Below, one piece after another: positions 20,142-26,326 of a stretch of 64,000 nt of DNA. Under the pieces are notes generated by a model. The model did no database searches. It was not told the DNA's origin and saw only the letters and a list, made by a program, of their open reading frames with translations. Where the stretch lies: contig CBDICR010000005.1 in NCBI GenBank assembly GCA_965277425.1, positions 1 to 64,000 of the forward strand, given 5' to 3'. The stretch is from Poindextera sp965277425 (lineage in GTDB: Bacteria > Pseudomonadota > Alphaproteobacteria > Caulobacterales > Caulobacteraceae). Position 1 is the first letter of the stretch; the number at the start of each line of letters is the position of its first letter. Both the position numbers and the translations under genes were made by a program.

Positions 20142-20645
20142 CTACGACAGAGCCGCGAGCCGGTGCTCGAGATAGCGTTGATTGAGCGCATCCTTTTGCG
20201 CCTGGTCCGCCGGACGCCAGACACCACCGTCCAGCAAGACGCCCAGATGCTCCAACGCCCCGTGCCATCCGCTGAGCAGGCCAGGCGCGGGCCAGCTCTC
20301 GGGAACGAAGCCGGGCGTGCCGTGCTGGATGAAGTTGAGCCGAGCGCCGCCGTCGACCGGCGCCAACGCGAACTGGAAATAGGCCTCCTCGCCGGCTGGC
20401 GGGTCGCTGAAGCGGATCAGGCGCGGCGGCTCGAACATGGTGATGACGCCTTTCAGCGGGCTGTCCTCGCCGCCGAAGGCGAAGGCGCCGCCGAGGCGGG
20501 CGTCGATCTTCGCGGTCCAGAACCAGACCGAGATCTCCGCCGGATCGACGATGGCGCGCCACACCCGCTCGATCGGGTGCGGGTAGGTGCGGACATATTC
20601 CATCGTGTAGCGGTCGATGAAGCGCGCCAGTTCAGCCTCGGCCAT
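20142..20645 (-). CDS. SRPBCC (AHSA1-like) domain protein
   Basis: A single-domain START-like protein of 167 residues, with YVRTYPHPIERVWRAIVDP, FWTAKIDARLGGAFAFGG and a C-terminal ADQAQKDALNQRYLEHRLA. The length fits the family. The ATG at 20645 starts two bases before the end of the upstream ArsR stop (20649-20647) and has a purine-rich site (AAGGAAAGGGG) before it. It is the second gene of a four-gene minus-strand operon: ArsR, SRPBCC, ArsR, double SRPBCC. Ligand and function unknown. Confidence 0.88.
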   Translation of the reverse strand: MAEAELARFIDRYTMEYVRTYPHPIERVWRAIVDPAEISVWFWTAKIDARLGGAFAFGGEDSPLKGVITMFEPPRLIRFSDPPAGEEAYFQFALAPVDGGARLNFIQHGTPGFVPESWPAPGLLSGWHGALEHLGVLLDGGVWRPADQAQKDALNQRYLEHRLAALS

Positions 20646-20646
20646 G

Positions 20647-20961
20647 TCAGTCGCCCCTTTCCTTCATGCGGTCGAGATGGGCGCCGAGGCGGTCGAAGCG
20701 GGCGTGCAGCACCTCGAGCTGGGCGCGCATCCACTGTTGCGCCTGGTTCAGCGCATCGGGCTCCAGACGATAGATCCGCGCCTGGGCGTCCTGGCGATAG
20801 CTGACCACGCCGCTCTCGCGCAGCACGCGCAGGTGCCGCGACACCGAGGGCCCGGCGATCGGAAACCGGCCGGCGATATCACCGGCATTGCGCTCGCCCG
20901 CCGCGAGCATGGCGATGATCTCGCGACGGGTGGGATCGGCCAGGGCTGCAAAAACATCCAT
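20647..20961 (-). CDS. ArsR-family transcriptional repressor
   Basis: A 104-residue winged-helix regulator: MDVFAALADPTRREIIAML, then GPSVSRHLRVLRESGVV (recognition helix) and ARIYRLEPDALNQAQQW. It lacks the CVC metal box of ArsR/SmtB metal sensors, so a metal signal is unlikely. It heads the ArsR/SRPBCC operon. A 22-bp near-palindrome (20967-20988) lies just upstream, between a TTGACG -35-like box (20996-20991) and the ATG, which suggests self-repression from a leaderless or nearly leaderless transcript. Confidence 0.9.
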   Translation of the reverse strand: MDVFAALADPTRREIIAMLAAGERNAGDIAGRFPIAGPSVSRHLRVLRESGVVSYRQDAQARIYRLEPDALNQAQQWMRAQLEVLHARFDRLGAHLDRMKERGD

Positions 20962-20966
20962 GGCCT

Positions 20967-20988
20967 TATCTAGCCATATGGATAGATA
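20967..20988. promoter_or_regulatory. 22-bp near-perfect palindrome, candidate ArsR operator
   Basis: The outer arms TATCTA and TAGATA flank a central CCATATGG, with only one mismatched pair (7th from each end). It lies 6-27 nt upstream of the ArsR ATG at 20961. A second, smaller inverted repeat AGCTA-CA-TAGCT lies at 20996-21007, overlapping the -35 box. Confidence 0.75.
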
Positions 20989-21024
20989 GCCGTCAAGCTA
21001 CATAGCTATGAGTCTCAGTAAGAG

Positions 21025-21053
21025 CGCCCTTCTCCCCTTGCGGGAGAAGGGCG
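21025..21053. repeat. Dispersed-type hairpin, 12-bp stem
   Basis: CGCCCTTCTCCC (21025-21036) pairs perfectly with GGGAGAAGGGCG (21042-21053) around a 5-nt CTTGC loop. Hairpins with this CCTTCTCCC/GGGAGAAGG core recur between genes in Caulobacterales and relatives. It lies 19 bp after the stop of the VOC gene on the minus strand and may end its transcript, although no clear T-run follows. Confidence 0.65.
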
Positions 21054-21071
21054 TGAGATCAGCGACGAGGC

Positions 21072-21452
21072 CTATCGGTAACTGACCACCTCGTATTCGA
21101 TGCCGTCCGGATCGAGAAAATAGAAGCGCCGGCCCGGGTCGTAGTCGCCGTGGGAAAAGGGCGTCAGGCCGGCGGAAATCACGCCGGCCTCGACCGCGTC
21201 CAGATCATCGACCTCGACACCGATATGGTTCAGCGGCCGGCCCTTGGCGAAGTCGCGCGAAGGATCCGCGCCGCCGGGCGGGGCATAGAGGGCGATATAG
21301 GCGTCGTCCGACCCGACATGCACGCTGCGGCCTCCGCTCATGGCTGGACCCTGCCAGCGCACCCGCCAGCCGAATAGGACCTGCATCAGCGCCGCGGCGC
21401 GGTCGGGATCGCTGACGGTGACGTTCACATGTTCGATACGTGGGGCGGGCAT
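21072..21452 (-). CDS. VOC-family (glyoxalase/bleomycin-resistance type) protein
   Basis: A 126-residue one-module VOC protein with paired beta-alpha-beta units: RIEHVNVTVSDPDRAAALM, then PLNHIGVEVDDLDAVEAGV and FYFLDPDGIEYEVVSYR. The His-His-Glu metal ligands of the superfamily are plausible at the first HV, the NHIG His and the YEVV Glu. Start at ATG 21452. It is divergent from soxR, and its minus-strand promoter contains a SoxR box with a 19-bp spacer, so it is probably induced by redox-active compounds. Substrate unknown; glyoxalase I itself is not implied. Confidence 0.88.
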   Translation of the reverse strand: MPAPRIEHVNVTVSDPDRAAALMQVLFGWRVRWQGPAMSGGRSVHVGSDDAYIALYAPPGGADPSRDFAKGRPLNHIGVEVDDLDAVEAGVISAGLTPFSHGDYDPGRRFYFLDPDGIEYEVVSYR

Positions 21453-21499
21453 CGGCTCGGCTCCTTGGCCTAAGGCGCCGCAACCGGCGCGTCTTGCCG

Positions 21500-21530
21500 G
21501 TCGTACGATCTCAACCTAACTTGAGGTCAA
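21500..21530 (-). promoter_or_regulatory. SoxR-controlled promoter of the VOC gene
   Basis: On the minus strand TTGACC (21530-21525) is followed by a 19-nt spacer and TACGAC (21505-21500). The long spacer is the hallmark of MerR/SoxR-activated promoters. The dyad TCTCAACCTAACTTGAGG (21509-21526 on the plus strand) matches the known SoxR box CCTCAAGTTAACTTGAGG at 15 of 18 positions and fills the spacer. Confidence 0.85.
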
Positions 21531-21552
21531 GCTATTTTTCGGAGAGCCTCGC

Positions 21553-22020
21553 TTGCCCCAACCCGCCCTGCTGTCGATCGGCGAACTGTCCCGCCGCACC
21601 AGCCTTTCGGTCTCGGCGATCCGGTTCTACGAGGCGCGCGGCCTGGTGATCGCGGTTCGCACCCGCGGCAATCAGCGGCGCTTCATGCGCACGGATATCC
21701 GCAGGCTGTCCTTCGCGCTGATCGCCCAGCGGCTGGGACTGTCGATCGCGGAAATCCAGGCGGTGCTCTCCACCCTGCCCCAGGGCCGGCCGCCGACGCG
21801 GGACGATTGGCGGAGGATCAGCCAGAGCGTCCGCGGCGCGCTGGACGCCAGGATCGCCATGCTGCAGCGGACGCGCGACCTGCTGGACGGCTGCATTGGC
21901 TGTGGGTGCCTGTCCCTGGATCGATGCGCCCTCTACAACCCCGGCGATCGCGCGGCGCGCGCCGGCGCCGGTCCGCGGTTCCTGATCGGCGACCGGGCCG
22001 AAGACTTCGGCGAGGTATGA
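21553..22020 (+). CDS. soxR: Redox-sensitive transcriptional activator SoxR
   Basis: A 155-residue MerR-family regulator. The N-terminal helix-turn-helix reads LLSIGELSRRTSLSVSAIRF with YEARGLV. The [2Fe-2S] ligands are complete as C114-x2-C117-x-C119-x5-C125 (CIGCGCLSLDRCALYNP). SoxR senses redox-cycling compounds through cluster oxidation. There is no ATG; the TTG at 21553 is preceded by GGAGAG (21541-21546) at 6-nt spacing and gives the right N-terminus. The divergent VOC gene is its evident target, as there is no soxS here; this is typical outside enterobacteria. Confidence 0.95.
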   Translation: MPQPALLSIGELSRRTSLSVSAIRFYEARGLVIAVRTRGNQRRFMRTDIRRLSFALIAQRLGLSIAEIQAVLSTLPQGRPPTRDDWRRISQSVRGALDARIAMLQRTRDLLDGCIGCGCLSLDRCALYNPGDRAARAGAGPRFLIGDRAEDFGEV

Positions 22021-22030
22021 GGCGAGCCGA

Positions 22031-22105
22031 GATTCGGGCCGCCGCCGCACGCCTCACCGCGTGACACGACTCCACGCGCACGCGTAAGCTCCGCCGGGGT
22101 GACTC
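22031..22105. promoter_or_regulatory. Three GANTC (CcrM) sites upstream of pleC
   Basis: GATTC 22031-22035, GACTC 22068-22072 and GACTC 22101-22105 lie in the 101-bp gap between soxR and pleC. Methylation-dependent, GcrA-type control of pleC would fit a cell-cycle gene; this is inference from site density. Confidence 0.4.
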
Positions 22106-22121
22106 GGGTTGGAGCGCGGCT

Positions 22122-24659
22122 TTGGCGGGCGGTGGGATCAGGAGCGGAGCGCGTTCAGCGCTCGGCGGCGCGGAGGGAGTCGCCTTCGCCGCCGCCGCCC
22201 CGCGCGCCTCCACCAGCGCCTACATCCGCATCGCCGTCCTGTTCGCCCTGCTCATCCTGGCCATCTATACCGGCTTTGCTGTCGTCAAGCTGGAGCGGGC
22301 GGCCCGGGAGGCCCCCGACGCCGGCGACAGCGCCCCGGCCGCGGCGGACGCCCTGGCCGGCCACGCCGAAGGCGAGATCGCTCGGTTGCAGGCGGCGCTG
22401 ACCGCCGCCGGAGCGGTCGCTCAGCGTGTCCCGGCCCAGCCGATGGATGCGGCCGAGGCCGCCTTCAAGGCCGCTCATCCCTCCGCCCGGGCCGTCGCCC
22501 TGGTCGGCGACGACGGCGTTCGCGCGGTCGCCGGGGCCGGCGACGACGCCGACTGGGCCGCCGCCGCCCAGGCCGCGCGCGCCTCGGGCCGGAGCTTCTG
22601 GATCGGCCGCGTCGGCAAGGGCGCCACGGTTTATGCCGCGGAGGTTCTGGCCGCCGAGACGCAAGGCGAGAGTCGCGTCCTGCTCATCGCCTCGGCTGAT
22701 CTAGGCCCCGCTCTCCCGGCCGCCATACCCAAGCCGATATCGGCCCTGGCGCTGGCGACGGCGGACGGCCGCATTCTGGCCGCGTCGGGCCAGGGCGGCG
22801 TTGGCGACGCGACTGCGCTCGACGAGGCTTTCCAGGTCCGCCCGGCCGATCTGAAGCCCGGCGTCTCGGTGCGCGGCGTGCTGCCGGACGGAACCAGGGT
22901 GGCGCTCTTCGCCCATCCGTTCGCCGACGACGAACTGATCGCCATCGCCGCCCGCCCCGGCGATCCGGCCATGGCCGCACGCCAGGGCGTTGACGACGAC
23001 ATCTTCTCGCTGGTCGTGCCGCTCCTGGTCGGCATCGCGCTGGCCCTCTTGTTCGTGGTGCAGAGCCGCAAGGCCGAGGCCGCGGAACAGGCGTTCGCCG
23101 AGAGCGAGCAGCGCTTCCGCCTCGCCGTGGAAGCCGCCCGCTGCGGCATCTGGGAATGGGACCTGGAGGCCGACCGCCTGATGATGTCCGACATAGCCGG
23201 CGCCATATTGGGCTGGGGCGGCGCTGGGATTGTCGAAGGGCCGCAGCTCCTGGCCAGGATCGCGCCGGAGCATCGCGACCGGGTGCTGCAGACCCTGGCG
23301 GCCGCCCGCACCCACGGCGCCTTCGACGTCTCGTTCCGGCTGCCGGACCGCAATGGCCGTTCAGCCTGGATCGACGCACGTGGCCAGGCCATGGGCCAGC
23401 CGGGCGATGCGGGCTACCGGCGCATCATCGGGGTGATGCTGGACGTCACCGACGAACGGCTGAGCCAGGCCCGCGCCCAGGCCGCCGAGACCCGGCTGCG
23501 CGACGCCATCGAGTCGGCCTCCGAGGCCTTCGTGCTTTGGGACAGGCTGGGCCGGCTTTTGATGTGCAACCGCAGCTATCGCGACTTCTTCTCGCTGGAG
23601 CCGAAGGTGCTGAAGCTGGGCGCGCCAAAGGCCGAGGTGGAACGCTTCGCAAATCTGGCCATCAAGAGCCCGCCGATGACCACCGAGAACGGCCTGCGCG
23701 AGGTCGAGCTGCAGAACGGCCGTTGGCTGCAGATTTCCGAGCGACGCACCGCCGAGGGCGGGATCGTCATGACCGCCGCCGACATCACCGCCATCAAGCG
23801 GGAGGACGAGGCCAGGCGGCTGAACGAAGCGGAACTGACCAAGGCCGTGCAGAGCCTCAGGCGCAGCGAGGCCCAGGCCGCCGACCTGGCCGCCAAATAC
23901 GAGGCGGAAAAAATCCGCGCCGAGGGCGCCAACAAGGCCAAGAGCGAATTTTTGGCCAATATGAGCCACGAACTGCGCACGCCTTTGAACGCCATCAACG
24001 GCTTTTCGGAAATCATGGTCGGCGAGATGTTCGGACCCATGGGGGACAAGCGCTACAAGGAGTACGCGCAGGACATTCTTTCGTCGGGCCAACACCTGCT
24101 CGCCCTGATCAACGATATCCTCGACATGTCGAAGATCGAAGCCGGCAAGATGAACCTGCGCTTCGAGCCGATGCAGCTGGCCGACGTCGTCGAGGATTCG
24201 GTGCGGCTGATGCGCAACCGCGCCGACGCCGGCGGACTGGTGCTGGAGTCCGACCTGCCGGCCTTGCCGGAAATCGAGGCCGACTATCGCGCCATCAAGC
24301 AGGTGATCTTGAACCTTTTGTCCAACGCTCTGAAGTTCACGCCCGCCGGCGGACAGGTGCGGGTCGGCGCGGAAATGCGCCGCGATGGCGGTGAAGAGCG
24401 ACTGCGGTTGACCGTCCGCGACACCGGCATCGGCATTTCGCCGGAAGATCTGGACCGCCTCGCCAGGCCCTTCGAGCAGATCGAGAACCAGCACTCCAAG
24501 ACTCAGCAAGGCACGGGTCTCGGTCTGGCGCTGACCAAGTCCCTGGTCGAGCTGCACCACGGCCTGCTCGAACTGACCAGCGAACCGGGCGTCGGCACCA
24601 TCGCCAGCGTCACCCTGCCGATGCGGCATACGGCGCAAGCGGGGGCGTTCGCGGCCTGA
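22122..24659 (+). CDS. pleC: Polar histidine kinase/phosphatase PleC
   Basis: An 845-residue membrane sensor kinase. TM1 lies at about residues 33-53 (YIRIAVLFALLILAIYTGF) and TM2 at about 293-316 (FSLVVPLLVGIALALLFVV), with a periplasmic domain between. Cytosolic PAS domains follow (ESEQRFRLAVEAARCGIWEW and ESASEAFVLWDRLGRLL). The HisKA domain has MSHELRTPLNA with His616, then FSEIMVGEMFGPMG, an extension typical of the PleC/DivJ group. The HATPase boxes are NLLSNALKF, DTGIGI and GTGLGLALTKSL. Length (842) and His position (610) match Caulobacter crescentus PleC closely; DivJ is shorter. It controls DivK phosphorylation at the cell pole. The start is uncertain: the frame opens at a TTG. Confidence 0.85.
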   Translation: MAGGGIRSGARSALGGAEGVAFAAAAPRASTSAYIRIAVLFALLILAIYTGFAVVKLERAAREAPDAGDSAPAAADALAGHAEGEIARLQAALTAAGAVAQRVPAQPMDAAEAAFKAAHPSARAVALVGDDGVRAVAGAGDDADWAAAAQAARASGRSFWIGRVGKGATVYAAEVLAAETQGESRVLLIASADLGPALPAAIPKPISALALATADGRILAASGQGGVGDATALDEAFQVRPADLKPGVSVRGVLPDGTRVALFAHPFADDELIAIAARPGDPAMAARQGVDDDIFSLVVPLLVGIALALLFVVQSRKAEAAEQAFAESEQRFRLAVEAARCGIWEWDLEADRLMMSDIAGAILGWGGAGIVEGPQLLARIAPEHRDRVLQTLAAARTHGAFDVSFRLPDRNGRSAWIDARGQAMGQPGDAGYRRIIGVMLDVTDERLSQARAQAAETRLRDAIESASEAFVLWDRLGRLLMCNRSYRDFFSLEPKVLKLGAPKAEVERFANLAIKSPPMTTENGLREVELQNGRWLQISERRTAEGGIVMTAADITAIKREDEARRLNEAELTKAVQSLRRSEAQAADLAAKYEAEKIRAEGANKAKSEFLANMSHELRTPLNAINGFSEIMVGEMFGPMGDKRYKEYAQDILSSGQHLLALINDILDMSKIEAGKMNLRFEPMQLADVVEDSVRLMRNRADAGGLVLESDLPALPEIEADYRAIKQVILNLLSNALKFTPAGGQVRVGAEMRRDGGEERLRLTVRDTGIGISPEDLDRLARPFEQIENQHSKTQQGTGLGLALTKSLVELHHGLLELTSEPGVGTIASVTLPMRHTAQAGAFAA

Positions 24660-24704
24660 ACCCATCCGCGTCCGCCCCGCGAGAGGCGAGAAAGAGAAGT
24701 CGAC

Positions 24705-25205
24705 CTACCGGCCGGCCGGCGACGACGACGTCGCGCCCACGTCGCGGTGGCGCGCCATCCAGCGCACGATGGGGCCGTGGCCGAGACCTTCGGAGAGGAT
24801 CGTACGGCCCTGCACATCGAGCTTGGCAGCGAAATCGAGCATGGTGTTCTCAAGCTTCTGGCGCACTTGAAGATCGTCGGTGCGAGCCCGATCCAGCGCC
24901 GCGCCGGCCGCAACACGGTCGAAGCCGGGGGCGCGCAGCAGAGCGACGGCCTGACGACGCGCCATGCGGGCGTCCAGCAGGGTCGGACCCTGACGCTGGG
25001 CCTCGTCCTGCATCAACGCCTTGAAGACATCGCGGTCGGTCGGGTCGAGCTTTTCCGCCGCCGTCATCAGGGCGTTGGGTCGTTGGGCCGGATTTGCGGC
25101 GGGCGCAAGGCTGCGACCGAAAATCAGGCCCGCGCCCGCCCCGATGACAAAAACGTTCACCACCAGCGACAGGGCGAGCGCGATCCAGAGCGCGCGCGGG
25201 CTCAT
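24705..25205 (-). CDS. Periplasmic metal-sensor-like (Spy/CnrR-type) membrane-anchored protein
   Basis: A 166-residue protein with an N-terminal anchor (ALWIALALSLVVNVFVIGAG, about residues 5-24) and a helical periplasmic domain. The domain carries LDPTDRDVFKALMQDEAQR, RMARRQAVALLRAPGFDR and VRQKLENTMLDFAAKLDVQG, the pattern of the heavy-metal-resistance/CnrR family (Pfam Metal_resist). Such proteins sit beside ECF sigma factors and anti-sigma factors and sense metals or envelope stress. No His/Cys-rich metal site is obvious, so a non-metal signal is possible. Start 25205 overlaps the upstream stop by one base (TGATG). Confidence 0.8.
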   Translation of the reverse strand: MSPRALWIALALSLVVNVFVIGAGAGLIFGRSLAPAANPAQRPNALMTAAEKLDPTDRDVFKALMQDEAQRQGPTLLDARMARRQAVALLRAPGFDRVAAGAALDRARTDDLQVRQKLENTMLDFAAKLDVQGRTILSEGLGHGPIVRWMARHRDVGATSSSPAGR

Positions 25206-25636
25206 CAGATCGATCCTTCGTCGAGAGCCGGCACCGACGCCGGAGTCCCGTCGAACGCCGCGGTCACGGTCGCCACTGCGGTGTCGCCCTCGTGGGCGGT
25301 CCCCTGGCCAAGGCCGGATGCGCCGAGGTCGGCGCCGACCAGCAGGCCGATGACGCAGGCGGCGGCCAGTCCGACCCCGGAAATCCACAGATCGCGCGGA
25401 CGAACGGCCCGAACGGCCGGCGCGCTTGCCGCGACGCGCTCGCGCAAGCCGGCGCTCGGGCCGTCAGGCGCCCAGGCGTCCAGCATCCGATCGAGCGGCC
25501 GGGCCTCGGCCCGCGCCCGATGCGCGGCCGGCGTCGCGGCCAAATAGCGCAGCGCCGGCGCGCGTTCGGCTTGCGGCCAGCGGGCGGATTCGCCGCCATA
25601 GGCCTCGATCAGCTGCTCAAATCGCTCTTCGTCCAT
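25205..25636 (-). CDS. Membrane-anchored anti-sigma factor
   Basis: About 143 residues: a short cytosolic helical part (MDEERFEQLIEAYGGESARW and PLDRMLDAWAPDG), one transmembrane helix (LWISGVGLAAACVIGLLVGA, about residues 83-102) and a short periplasmic tail. It lacks the zinc anti-sigma motif HxxxCxxC, so it is of the non-zinc type. It lies between the ECF sigma gene and the sensor-like gene, as in CnrYXH-type systems. An in-frame TTG at 25651 would add five residues; the ATG at 25636 is preferred, without strong ribosome-site support for either. Confidence 0.8.
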   Translation of the reverse strand: MDEERFEQLIEAYGGESARWPQAERAPALRYLAATPAAHRARAEARPLDRMLDAWAPDGPSAGLRERVAASAPAVRAVRPRDLWISGVGLAAACVIGLLVGADLGASGLGQGTAHEGDTAVATVTAAFDGTPASVPALDEGSI

Positions 25637-25663
25637 CGCGTCCAGGTCCAACCTCTAGCTCAA

Positions 25664-26221
25664 TCAAAGCTCATGCGCCAACGGCGCCAGCGTCCCGCGC
25701 AAGCTGCGCCTAGCCCGCGACAACAGGCTCTCCAAGGCTTCAACGCTGATCCCCATCAGTTCCGCCGCCTCGATATTTCCCAGCTCCTGATAGTGACACA
25801 GCACAATCGCCTCGCGTTGACGATGGGGAAGCTTGGCCATGGCCTTCTCGACCGCGCGGCCGACGTCGGCGGCCTGCAAGCCCCGATCGGGCGCGGGGCC
25901 CGTGTCGGGGGTCTCCGGCGGCTCGGCCTGGGGGGTTTCGCGGCGGCGGCGCAGGCGATCATAGCAAAGGTTCAGGGTAACCCGATGCATCCAGGTATCG
26001 AAACGCGCCGCGCCCGGCCGCCAGGCCGGGGCATGGCGCCAGACGCGCAGGAAGACTTCCTGCGCCACGTCCTCGGCCTCGACGGGGTCGGTGAGCATGC
26101 GGCGCGCCAGCGCCAGAATGCGGCTGAGCTTCAGCGCCACGAACGTGTTGGCCGCGCCCGGTTCGCCGCGCGCGATGCGGGCCACCAGCTCCTCGTCCGG
26201 ATCGGCGCGGCCTTGGCTCAA
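25664..26221 (-). CDS. ECF-subfamily RNA polymerase sigma factor
   Basis: A 185-residue sigma factor. Region 2 (residues about 20-90) includes DPVEAEDVAQEVFLRVWRH (2.2) and FDTWMHRVTLNLCYDRLRRR (2.3-2.4). Region 4 (about 125-175) has LPHRQREAIVLCHYQELGN and AAELMGISVEALESLLSRAR. The start is TTG at 26221, with AGGGGA about 10 nt before it; no better ATG exists. The three genes (sigma, anti-sigma, sensor-like) form an autoregulated envelope-stress unit. Its target promoters are not evident from the window. Confidence 0.9.
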   Translation of the reverse strand: MSQGRADPDEELVARIARGEPGAANTFVALKLSRILALARRMLTDPVEAEDVAQEVFLRVWRHAPAWRPGAARFDTWMHRVTLNLCYDRLRRRRETPQAEPPETPDTGPAPDRGLQAADVGRAVEKAMAKLPHRQREAIVLCHYQELGNIEAAELMGISVEALESLLSRARRSLRGTLAPLAHEL

Positions 26222-26326
26222 ACCGTGAAGTCCCCTCGTCCGGCCATACTGCGGGCAAACACCCGACTTTCCAAAACGGTCTTGTCCGGATGCGACGATC
26301 TAACGACCGCCGTTGCCCCGATCCGT

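Noticed and set aside
21025..21053. Hairpin as part of a mobile element
   Set aside because: It is a lone 29-bp palindrome with no transposase, target duplication or second copy nearby.
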